29,229 bases of DNA from Cudoniella acicularis (taxonomy: Eukaryota > Ascomycota > Leotiomycetes > Helotiales > Helotiaceae). The notes beneath the pieces were generated by a model. That model searched no databases. It saw nothing but the letters and a program-made list of their open reading frames with translations, and was not told the origin of the DNA. The translations under genes and the position numbers were made by a program. The stretch spans positions 1-29,229 of the forward strand of contig JAAMPI010000654.1 of the NCBI GenBank assembly GCA_013054445.1. The letters run 5' to 3'. This document shows, piece by piece, positions 1-9,311 of this stretch (positions are counted from its first letter, which is position 1; each line of letters begins with the position of its first letter).

Positions 1-133
1 AACAGTATATATAATTTACATAAATTTATGTAATATTTATATAGTATGGGTACCCGCGGTACCTATATAGGAGTAAGAGAAACTACCACCCACCGCGGTA
101 ATGTGTACTACCCACTACCCATCACGCAGCCTA
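1..133. mobile_element. Terminal part of a hAT-like DNA element (truncated by window edge)
   Basis: The stretch carries repeated GGGTACCC/CCGCGG/TACCCA blocks and ends in CTACCCATCACGCAGCCTA. The reverse complement of 25533-25630 matches it well: both contain ATTTATGTAATATT followed by GGGTAMCC. The right end of the element at 25533-26214 ends in a closely similar CCGCAGCCTA. GGGTACCC-rich termini are typical of fungal hAT elements. No transposase is visible here. The boundary at 133 is inferred from the shared CGCAGCCTA end; no 8-bp target duplication can be tested because the other end is outside the window. Confidence 0.45.
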
Positions 134-566
134 GTTGGAATTACTTGGATTTTGGGTAGAACCAACAATCTCAGAGGAAGAAGAGCAGGAGGTGAAGCTA
201 TCCCTGCCGCATCATTTTGAGTAGTATGTGACAAGATGTGGTGGGCCTTCCATAACAAAGGCTATGATAATATTGTACCCTAGTTGCAGAACTGAAAATA
301 CCGGGCCACCAGTTTCGCATAGAAGACATGTGGCCATTGCGGTACCATAATATTGGACCAATAGAGTCGACATGTTCGTATCTTCGAAGTGTACAAATCG
401 AGACCAGCTACTTAAAGTGGCACTTTCCCCGACTGAACGTGGCATGGATGAATAACACTACGCTCGAAATTCATGAATCGCTTCAGCTGAGTTGGATATA
501 CCAGATTAAAAATGGGACACTAGTATGTAGGAAACTACACAAAATTATTGTGTAGACTGTATATAA
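134..566. other. Intergenic stretch without a recognisable gene
   Basis: Two overlapping opposite-strand open frames of 75-77 codons lie here (212-445 minus, 328-555 plus). Neither resembles a known family nor shows convincing splice structure. A small perfect inverted repeat, CTACACAA / TTGTGTAG with a 5-nt loop, occupies 535-555. The region may be decayed coding sequence but I cannot support a call. Confidence 0.4.
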
Positions 567-1454
567 ATCCCCTATTCCTCCTTTCCGGAAGTTGTCGACA
601 GGGTTCGCCTGCGAGATATGGTTGCATATTTTGCGTCCGCGAGACATATCGACGCAACGATCTGTGGATTGCCACTGAACGAAATTATTCCGATGCTGGT
701 GTTAGATGAGGATGTTGGTAAATGGATTGAAAAAGGAACACAGAGTGGGGAAAAGAAGAAAAAAACTCTGGACAAATCTTAATGAGCTCATTCAACAAGT
801 CCTTTCACGTTTGGAAAATTCTGGCATCTCCCGAAAAAGAGGTTTTGTTGTTTTGTAGCCAGGGCTCCCATTCACACAACTCAAGATCTCACGGTGGATA
901 GAGAAATGGGTCCCTATCCTCTCAGGCACATTGGCAACGTCGATTTTGCTTGCGTCATTCCTACGTGTAAGGAAACAGAAGAATGCAAGTGCCAGATGGC
1001 TCGGTCTTCAGCATCCTCTCAGCAGGCAGTAACTTGGAAATATCCTGACAAGCTTCACCTTAAAACGACTCTTCTCAGATTGAAGAAATTCAAAAACAAA
1101 GCCCTGGAGAAAACACAACTTCTGCCAGGAAAATCTTACTCGATAAATGACCCCCGAGTCAGCTTGATTGCTGTTGTGCTAGGATCGGCTGAGTCGGTAA
1201 AGGGCAAACCGGTATCTCACCTATCTGTGAGACCTACAATGGTACCTGGTTTTCTGATGAAACAATTCACGGCTTATCCTGCGATAAGGGAGGCAGAAGA
1301 GGTCGGCTCGTATGATTGTATCTTGGGATCTGGAGATGCATTTGAAAGGTACTTCTCACTCACGGCCTACACTTCAACCTTCGTTAATACTAATATAAAT
1401 ATACTAGAGAGGCACCTATATATCTTAAATAGTCTAGCTCAGGTGAATAAATAG
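567..1454 (+). pseudogene. Decayed gene of unknown family with one membrane-segment-like stretch
   Basis: An open frame without a start runs 567-782 and reads as ordinary globular protein (RDMVAYFASARHIDATICG, NEIIPMLVLDEDVGKWIEKG). Just after a poly-A tract (about 755-767) the sensible frame shifts by one base and continues (NLNELIQQVLSRLENSG) to a TAG near 857. Beyond that stop the same frame encodes a hydrophobic stretch with basic residues after it (SGTLATSILLASFLRVRKQ), until a TAA. A different frame is then open to a TAG at 1452-1454. In-frame TAG/TAA in CAG/CAA-like positions plus a homopolymer frameshift suggest an inactivated gene. Introns could explain part of the frame changes. I do not recognise the family. 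Confidence 0.3.
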
Positions 1455-1937
1455 TAAAAAGCTATAACAAACCAATTAAATTAACGGTTAAAAACTCGAT
1501 TTTTAGATTTATTTTAGCAGGAAAAGACTCGACTAGTATACTTTNNTNAAAAAAAAAAAATTTTCTAGATACCTTGAGAATAAAAAAAAAAATAAAAAGT
1601 TTACCCTTTTTATATTTGTGTTTTAATTAACATGAGCGAGAAGTGCAGATATACTCGTGAATATGATTCGGGGGCTGTTCGCTAAAATTTAGCGCCTGTT
1701 CCCTATCCCTCCAGAGGACGTGCAAATGGTGTTGCCGAAAACACTTTAAGGAACAGTCACTTTATTGCAATGGGATTTATCCGAGGGGAAGGAAATTGAA
1801 TTATTCCATTTTCAAGTCTAATTTCTGTTCTCAAATAGCTTTAAGCCTTCAAGTCATGAATCTACTCTCTAATTCAAAATCAACGGTCCAAATGACCCTG
1901 CTACAGTCATTCTATCCATAAAATCCCAAACTTATTT
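1455..1937. other. AT-rich spacer with ambiguous bases
   Basis: Low-complexity AT sequence with poly-A runs around 1549-1600 and undetermined bases at 1545, 1546 and 1548, which mark a weak point of the assembly. The last part (about 1740-1937) is probably the 3' flank of the minus-strand P450 that ends at 1938. No coding signal was seen. Confidence 0.5.
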
Positions 1938-3725
1938 TCACTCATCCTCCTCATTCCCACGCCTCCTCACAAATATCACCCCCTTACCAGGCAACATCTG
2001 CGCCTCACTAACCCACCTTGTCTGCGGCCTCTTCCCCTCATCCCCCTCCCCATTCCCTACCCCAAACCCGACCTCATACTCCCCAAGCACATACACCAGC
2101 ATCATCTTGGCCATAAAATCCATCACAAACCTCCCTGGACACGCATGCCGTCCATGTCCAAACGTCAAATTTCTTTCCCCCGTACTCACAAACCCCAACC
2201 CCAACCCCAATCCACTCCCCTCCTGCCCCTTTTCCCTCAGCCTCGAAAAGCGAAAAGGATCGAAACTCAATGGGTCGTCAAAATAATCAGCATCGATATG
2301 CGAAGGATAAGCTAAAACAGAAAGCATAGAGCCTAGTGGAAGGAGGATTCCATCTGGTGTACGCAAGTTAGAAACCATGACTTGCTTAAACACATTCCGA
2401 TTCCCAAACGAATGCAACCTCAGCGTTTCCCTAATCACCGAATCCATCTTGACCATTTTCGCAATTGTGATTTTGGACCACACTCCCCCTCCCTCTTTTT
2501 TAAAGTGAGCGATTTCTTGGCGCAGGATGGAAATAGTGTTGTGTTGGGCGTTGGAGGAGATGATGTTGAAGAGCACGTTGGTCATACTTATGGAGGTTTG
2601 GTGCGTGGCGCCGAAGTGCGAGATAGAGGTGCAGATGCTTATTTCGTGGAGGTTTAGCTCGGATGGGTGGTGTTTGGAGGCGTGGTGGAGCATTTTTTGG
2701 AGGTGGTCGAGTGGTTCGGGGTTTGGTGAGGGAGTTGCATTGTTGTTGTTGTTGGAGGTGGTGCTATTAAGGAGTGCAAGACGCTGCTCAAAGATAGGCC
2801 GAAAGCGTTGTTTTATTTTAAAGATGTAGTACCGGATTGGGAGGGTAGTTAGGGGGCCGAAAACCGGACGTAGAAATTTTGGGAGTATGCCTAAGCAGCC
2901 AGCGTTCATGACGAAAAGGTCTGCGTAGGTGATTATATAGCTGAGGTATTTCTCATCTCGACCTTTTAAACAACAAATTAGCATCAAAAGTGCAAAAGAT
3001 CACAAATAAAAGGGATTAATTTTAGAGGACTTACAAAGCGGTTTTCCCACAGTAAACCTCCCAGAAATCTGCGCCACAACTCTCTTCATCGTCCCCACCA
3101 GCTCTATCTCCCTCCACTCCCCCCTATCCATCCCAAACTTCTCATCAAAAGCATACTTAACCTCATCATACATTTCAGGAGCAATAAGATCAAGATTCGG
3201 ATTCATATCCTGTTTCAAAACAGTCCCTGGCCACCCATCCGTTCCATATTTTCTGTGTCCAGCACTCCATTCAAATTGATTGATTTCCAGCATTGCTGTT
3301 TGCGAGCTGAGTATACTTTCTGGCTGAGAAATGAGCCAGCGGAGCGCGCTGGTAGGGAGGATAACCTCCTTTCGCGGCCCGAGACCAGGCATCAGGCATG
3401 TTTTGTCGAGTTTGGAATACTGTGCATCTCCATAATCAACTTTTCTACTCGAGATATTTAAATTAATTTAAAGGAATTAATTTACTTTTGTATAAATCTC
3501 GCAAAATAAAGCCTTGGCGTCATTGTAGTACGCAAGTCGTGTTCGGAAACTGAAACTTGTTTTTCCCTTTTGTTCGCGGATGAGGGGAAGGTTGGGCGGG
3601 TAGTCGATGCCGGAAAAGAGATTTACTAGGGTGGCGGCGATGAAGGCTAGTAGTGCACTTAGGGCAAGACCTTGGAGGGCATTGAGGGCATTGAGGAATG
3701 CGAATATAGCTGCAGTAGAAGACAT
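1938..3725 (-). CDS. Cytochrome P450 monooxygenase, 3 exons, 549 aa
   Basis: Exons read 3725-3486, 3419-3035 and 2962-1938. Both introns (66 and 72 nt) have GT..AG ends and the phases join exactly: ACAAAA|GTAAAT...GCACAG and CTTT|GTAAGT...AAAAG. The protein starts with a hydrophobic anchor, so it is probably an ER membrane protein. The proline motif before the catalytic domain is weak (DYPPNLPLI). It has the K-helix ExxR (ETLR, about residues 387-390), an FDPFRF motif and the haem-binding loop FGHGRHACPGRF with the ligand near Cys483. The I-helix region reads FGATHQTS, close to the usual A-G-x-x-T-T. Overall it resembles fungal P450s annotated as ent-kaurene-oxidase-like; the substrate cannot be told. 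Low-complexity inserts (a poly-Asn run in exon 3 and GLGLGLG just before the haem loop) are unusual. An upstream in-frame ATG at 3764 is possible, but 3725 puts the hydrophobic anchor at the N terminus. Confidence 0.88.
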
Positions 3726-3764
3726 GATAGGATGTGGTGGTATTTTCTCCCTTTCAAATTTCAA

Positions 3765-4693
3765 AAATCAATATTCAGGGGAAAGACAAAGGTACTTAGA
3801 CACCGTGTTATCTCAACTATAACATGATTTTCTTTTTTTTTGGTAATTCTCGCTTGTGAGCACTAAGGTGACTCGGGGCTTTTCACGGGCCAAAAGACAC
3901 CTAGGTCCATTCTCCGAGCGCGATGCAGCTTACAACCCTGTCAAAGCTCCCCGACAAGCTTTGGGGGCCCTGAATCAGCAGATAGGCGGAAAATGTCCCT
4001 TAAAAAAGTTATAATCGACTTAGTGTAATATCATTAGATAATAGAACAGACGTCATCCTAGGTTAAAAGGTTATTATCCACAAACGTATTGTTTAAAAAT
4101 AAAAATAAAAAATCAAGCTAACTCTAGACGCCACTACAATATAGCGTACGACAGCCTATAATAAACGACTGTTTAGGGCGTTCCTACGCTGCAAGGGAGC
4201 TCGGAGTACCCGGTACAGGGTATTTTAACGCCTTTCCCTAGGGGGAGGGGCAGGGACAAGGCAATGCCGCCAAAGCTCAAAAATAACCTTTTTATCCCTG
4301 GACTCGCCGGTCTACTCGGGAGAGGCGCGTTTCGGGGGGTTTGAGTGATCGAACTACAAGGGAAGGTCCGGTAGAGTACGAATAAGACAAATTGGACGAT
4401 TTTTCTGTTGTCCAATTAATAGCCCTGCATACACCTGTCCGAACAAGATTAGGGGATAAAAAGATTATTATTGAGGGTATGAGGCTACAACGCCACGGCA
4501 GGCTGTGCTTCGACAACGCGTCAGCCTCCTTCGAACCCTCTCCACCCCACTCCCCTTTTCCACTTATTTTTTTTTCTCTTCATCATTTTCTCTGTTATAT
4601 ATCTCTACACACACCTAGGAGCCAGGGCCGTAGGGCCAGGAACAGAAGACTGACGCCTTAACAAACTAAGACCATGGAGACACGCGGGGCAGG
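3765..4693. other. Intergenic, repeat-derived and AT-rich stretches
   Basis: No gene is supported. The first 60 bases past the P450 start are its likely promoter. 4000-4160 is AT-rich. 4180-4400 holds GC-richer sequence with short overlapping open frames on both strands that look accidental. The end, about 4685-4693, is a purine-rich GCGGGGCAGG directly before the LTR-like TGTCACG, as expected for a polypurine tract preceding a 3' LTR; the upstream internal region of such an element is not recognisable. Confidence 0.4.
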
Positions 4694-4937
4694 TGTCACG
4701 ACCCGTGACAAGTCACATGATGATATCGGGGGATCGACAGCTCCAGGGACAGAACCTCGATCTCTCGATCACATGATCCGTCGCCACCACCTATATAGCT
4801 ATATAGTTTTCCTATGTTAGAGCTTCGTGCTCAACTCATACTCTTAGCAATAAGATAACATTCTACTAGGATCTACTTAACGCTTCTAAGACTAAGTAAA
4901 CCCCTTCCACGTGATATAGCTATACCACGTGATAACA
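4694..4937 (+). mobile_element. LTR-like sequence, probably a solo or 3' LTR of a Ty3/Gypsy-type element
   Basis: The 244-nt segment begins TGTCACGACCC and ends CACGTGATAACA, the TG..CA ends expected of an LTR. It contains a TATA-like CTATATAGCTATATAG region near 4790-4807. A purine-rich tract lies directly upstream. The bases flanking the two ends (GCAGG and GAACG) do not form a target duplication, so it may be a rearranged or 3' LTR. Its right end abuts the truncated rhodopsin-domain reading frame. Confidence 0.45.
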
Positions 4938-5799
4938 GAACGTTACACCCTGTGTTGCAGCCATTGTACAACCATCCGCCTTGAAGCCTCGAGTCTTCGT
5001 GGGGTTAGCGAGCGGCCTATGCACACTTACTGCCAGCGTCATTGCACTACGGCTTTGGACTAATTTCAACCACCTTCGAAAACTCCACTCTGATGATTGT
5101 AGGTGTAGCTTTTGTGGCATCAGTGGAAATATCGATGGCTAACCAAAGTTACCTGGCAGACTTAAGCGCGCTCGCGCTCTTATTCCTGATATGGAATTCT
5201 GTGATTTTCTCCCTGCTGATGCATGGTAAAATCTTCACCAATCTGAGATATGAACCCACACAGAAGAACTGACCAAGTTCAAAACAGTGTTGAACTCGAA
5301 CCCTAATGATATAACGATCGAACACTTTACAAGGGTGTGGCTGCGGTGGCTGCGATCTGGCCATGATCCTCAAAAAGCGCCATCGCAGCCAGCTCATTAG
5401 GTTTGTACTTTCAGACTGCGCAGTCCCAGGAATCGTCTACCAACTTTGTCAATGCTTTGCTTGTCACGTAAGTTTGTCAACATCACACCCCCCGAGCCTC
5501 TCACTGACAAGCCCGCAACCAGTGTTATCGAAAGTGCCATCGTCACCATGGTCAGCTGCACGCCTGCTATTCATCTATTCTGGACCAAGCATGCAGGCTT
5601 CTTGCGCAGCCGTCTTGGTCTTGGAATGCTAGCCTCATCACAAACCAAGTCGAAGCTTTCGGAATCCAACCTGGGAGGAACTAGTGCCTCAAAATCAGAT
5701 CGCATACTGGTCCATACACACCACTACGTTGAACTAGAGGAACGCGCGGGTCTGGGGAGGCCGCCGTACGAGGCTAGGGCGTCGGGTAATAAGCAATAG
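4938..5799 (+). pseudogene. Fungal rhodopsin-domain integral membrane protein, 5'-truncated and frameshifted
   Basis: An open frame from 4936 without a start encodes a first membrane helix followed by an arginine/aspartate stretch (GLASGLCTLTASVIALRLW, then LRKLHSDD), the N-terminal signature of fungal rhodopsin-domain (PF20684-type) proteins. At about 5093-5105 the sensible frame shifts and continues through another hydrophobic stretch to 5272. A later exon reads IESAIVTMVSCTPAIHLFW, like the last helix of the family, and then a polar tail to the TAG at 5797-5799. A plausible 54-nt intron, GTAAGT...CTGAC...CAG, lies at 5469-5522. Helices 4-6 cannot be found between 5273 and 5400 and no start codon precedes helix 1, so I treat it as broken. 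The retroelement end at 4937 may have replaced the 5' end. Confidence 0.5.
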
Positions 5800-6758
5800 G
5801 TGTAATGGATCACTTGGAAACGTCTCGTCTGTTTGGTTTTGTGTTGGAATATTGTGTTGGATCGTCTTAATCCAAGGGGCCCGTGTTACCCCCCTTCAAA
5901 ACAAAAACAACACGATACCCTGTGTCTTTATGTATAGATGGTACTAAATGAAATGAACGACTTGAACATAATCAACTTTACTGAAACAGCCGATATGAGT
6001 ATATAACGGTACATGAAGTCACGATGCGATACTTGTTGGTTGGTGACACTAATAGCGCACATATCAAGCGCTATAGAAATCCAGGAAGTTCGGATGTGAC
6101 AATCGACGCTCGGCTACGATCCTCCACATGTAACTGAAGCCATACTAGGATTTGTGGAGAAATGTAGTAGCAGATGATAAGACGATCTTCTGTCCGATTT
6201 CCACGGATCGCATGCTACGTACTTAATAGGGCCGATGCAGAGAGGAACTGAAGGGTACAGTAGCATTCTAAGACCGGCAGGTGGTTGGTTTGTTGGTTTG
6301 TTGGTTTGTTGGTTGGCTGGCTGTGCGGCAGAGATGCAAGAGGCAACGAGGTACTCGTGCCTCGCCCAGGCAATATTGTGGAGTCTGCATTGAAGGAAGC
6401 CCTAACCACGCACCCCTGATTTTCAACTGCGCACACCTAATTCAACCCTATTAGGAAGAGCGTCTGCCCACCACATTAGCTACACCGATTCCCCTACAAG
6501 TCGCACATACCACGTACCATGTATAGTAGTAGGCACTACTTCGTACTTATCAGAACTCCCGCACGCCGTCTCCTCCAAGGTTTCTTGTAAGCTAGCCCCG
6601 CGAAACAGCCACAGACAGGAGCCGTGATCAAGACGCCGTTTTTGATTACCTTTCGTTTTCTCTTCCCCTCCAACCTATTGAGGGTAATTGACCTACTTCT
6701 ATCGTCGACACTCTAGATCTGGTTTACGAGGTGGTTTATTCTTCCAATTTCAATCATC
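5800..6758. other. Intergenic region and putative promoter of the downstream P450
   Basis: No coding signal. It contains one microsatellite (listed separately) and, in the last 150 bases, pyrimidine-rich sequence (TCTTCCCCTCC, CTTCCAATTTC) typical of fungal core promoters just before the ATG at 6759. Confidence 0.45.
6283..6322. repeat. GGTT/TGTT microsatellite
   Basis: A run of GGTTTGTT units ending in GGTTGGCTGGCTG. Simple-sequence repeat; the minus-strand open frame across it translates to a low-complexity Asn/Thr/Lys/Pro repeat and is not a gene. Confidence 0.85.
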
Positions 6759-8423
6759 ATGTATTCAGCAACGTACGCAGCCATTGCCGGGCTGCTAATA
6801 GGCGTGTATATTGTCACGCGGCGCAAATCAACTTCGTCTTTGCCCCTGCCGCCCGGCCCCAAGCCATTGCCGATAATTGGCAATGTCCACCAAGCTCCTA
6901 AGTCCTACGGCTGGAGGACGTATCGCGAATGGAGCAAGCAGTATGGGCCCATTGTTCACGTCAACATGCTTGGACAGCCCGTCATCATTTTGTCTACGTC
7001 TGAAGTGGCCCACGACCTCCTGGCGAAGCGTGGAGCTATATTTTCAGACCGACCTCGTCTTTTTGTAGGACTCTACGCTCCCCGTTGCCAATTCACCTTG
7101 TACATGCAAACATGAGCTAATCCGGGCGGGTAACTACAGTTGGCGACGGAGTTGGCCTTGAAAGGACTCAACATCCTCATGATGAATTACACTGAGCAAT
7201 TCCGACAACATCAGAGGCTACAGGTCTCAGTGTTAAACGCGACGCCGGCAGCCGCATACCTCCCCTTCCAGACTCTGGAATCACAGCAATTGATGCACGA
7301 CCTGCTGGAAAATGCGGGCGGCGCTGGTGCTGATGCTGATGTTCAAGGGCCTTTTCAGCGCGCAGTCGCTAGCATCATCCACACGTTGCTGTATGGCTTC
7401 CGTGTCAAAGACTACAACGACCCGGTGCTTCGCGCCGTTGTTAAACTCAACGATGAGTTCTCCGAGTTTATCCAGGTTGGCGCGCACATTGTTGACCAGT
7501 TCCCTATGCTTAATAATCTGCCCGGCTTCTTGGCCCCATGGCAGGCAAAGGCTGAGAATCACTACACGACCAAGTACGACCTGCGCGACGAAAACTTTCG
7601 GCGAGGCCTGGAGTCGGATGCCTGGAATATATCAAAGCATCTTAAGAAGACTGTCGAAAAGGATGGCCTTGACATGCCCTTGGACGAGCTAGCGTTTGAG
7701 CTTGGTACCATGATCGACGCCGCGCTGGACGGCACTACAGACAGCTTGATCTGGTTTGTGGTGGCTTGCATCACACAAGACCAGGGCTTCGTCGCCAAGG
7801 CACGCGAGGAGCTGGATGCCGTTGTCGGGCACGACCGACTCCCAGTCCCAGATGACAAGCTCAACCTGCCGTACGTCACCGCAATTGTCGAAGAGATATT
7901 CCGTTGGCGGCCCGCTGGCCCCGAGGGCGTCCCTCACTTAAACAAGGAGGAGACTACCTACAATGGATATACCATTCCCAAGGGATCTGTTATTGTGCCT
8001 AATGTGTGGACAATCTCCCGGGAAGAGGCCTTGTTCGGCCCGGACCCCGAAGATTTCTTACCGGATCGCTGGCTCGGGGAGGACGGCAAGACGCTCAAAG
8101 CCCTCCCCCCTGCCGTCTTCGGCTACGGAAGGCGGACCTGTCCTGGGCGGTATTTCGCCCGCAATATCATCTGGATCGTCGTCGCCCAGCTGCTATGGTC
8201 ATTCGACATCAAGGCTGGCCTGTCTGAGGAGACGGGCGAGCCCATCCCCGTTGACCCTATTGCATGCACCTACGGCCTGGTTATGCGGGCCCTGCCTTTC
8301 AAGGCTTCATTTAACCCTCGTGGCCCTTGGGTGCGTGAAGTAATCGCCAGAGATGGTGATACTTATAGCAAGGATCATGCAGCCATGCTCAACCAAATTG
8401 GGGCAGAGTTCGCTAAGCTGTAG
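6759..8423 (+). CDS. Cytochrome P450 monooxygenase, O-methylsterigmatocystin oxidoreductase-like, 529 aa
   Basis: Exons are 6759-7064 and 7140-8423. The 75-nt intron starts GTAGGA, has a GCTAAT branch-like site and ends CTACAG, and joins in phase 0. The protein opens with a hydrophobic anchor, a basic RRK stop-transfer and the proline hinge LPLPPGPKPLPIIG, so it is ER-anchored. Other motifs: WSKQYGPI near residue 70, an I-helix reading ALDGTTDS, ExxR as EIFR (about 354-357), FLPDRW, and the haem loop FGYGRRTCPGRYF with the ligand near Cys436. The FGWRTYREWSKQYG-like region and general layout resemble the large fungal group annotated after OrdA of aflatoxin biosynthesis. That name is a family label and does not predict this product. 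The gene is GC-richer than its surroundings and free of nonsense codons. Confidence 0.9.
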
Positions 8424-8976
8424 CCAGTCCTCTTCCCTTTTTTTCCCTCTCTCATCTATACACACATGTAAAATTACCTACAAAGGCGTAAACTACTAGC
8501 AATGGGTTTTGTGACGATGTGGATATGGCGAACTCTAATGTAGTTTAATGATGTCAATGAACATCTAGGCTAGTGTTTCCAGCAGAAACAGAGCAAAGAG
8601 TATGACAAAAAGCGTAATAAAAAGCATAATTTAACTAATAAATGCTTTATTATATTAAGTGTTATTTCTTATTTTTAGGCCCAATGTTTTTTAGGTAGCA
8701 AAACACTTAAAATTATTTGAGTTTCTTTATATTAATAATTTTTTAATATTATAAAAACTAGCGTATTAAATTTTTTTAGGAAGTAATAAATTCTAGCGCG
8801 AAACGTCTAAATCGACCCCAGTTATTACCGTGGTATTCGGCCGATGTTCGTAACACTAGTATTAGCACTAGTAATACCACGTACCTACCTTGATGCGGAA
8901 GCTTGGCTTGCCTAAGGATGTGCCTGGTTTCGCCTCGGCCAAAGTATGAACCGTGCGCCCCGAGACGATTAATTGT
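8424..8976. other. AT-rich intergenic spacer
   Basis: 3' flank of the P450 followed by strongly AT-rich, probably C-to-T-mutated sequence (8600-8800). A 9-bp inverted repeat TTAAGTGTT / AACACTTAA brackets about 8656-8713. No coding signal. Confidence 0.5.
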
Positions 8977-9300
8977 TGTTAGAGGTAAACGTGTGTAGGC
9001 GGAAGAAGAGTTGACTGTTAGGTCGAAAGAGATTCAAGTATGTGGAATAACAATATGATTTTGACTTAAAGACTTATCTATCTATAAAGGGGTGAGCGGA
9101 CTATATATACTACAAGTGTAGTTACTAGAAGCTTCTATAGCTTAGAAATCAACGCTTATAAATCAAAGAACAACCTAGAAGATTCTACTAAGGTTTAAAC
9201 CTTAAGTTTAGAATAGTGCTTATTACCTAATAATACAACAATTGTAAGCTTTAGTCCTGTGATGATTGTAATCCACAGATTCCTAACATATCGCATAACA
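8977..9300 (+). mobile_element. LTR-like sequence, probably a solo LTR
   Basis: The segment starts TGTTAGAGG and ends TCGCATAACA, giving inverted TGTTA..TAACA ends typical of retroelement LTRs. It contains a promoter-like ACTATATATACTAC at about 9101-9113. There is no obvious primer-binding site after it and no matching target duplication at its flanks. Its right end lies 11 bp before the ATG of the following pseudogene. Confidence 0.4.
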
Positions 9301-9311
9301 ACTCACGGACA

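Noticed and set aside
2382..2829. Plus-strand open frames of 91 and 100 codons
   Set aside because: They are antisense to exon 3 of the P450 and low in meaningful composition (Trp/Glu/Gly/Val-rich shadow).
4173..4661. Overlapping open frames on both strands, 74-89 codons
   Set aside because: No family signature or splice structure; they lie in repeat-like sequence next to an LTR.
6215..6436. 73-codon minus-strand open frame
   Set aside because: It runs through the GGTT/TGTT microsatellite and encodes a low-complexity Asn/Lys/Pro/Thr repeat.
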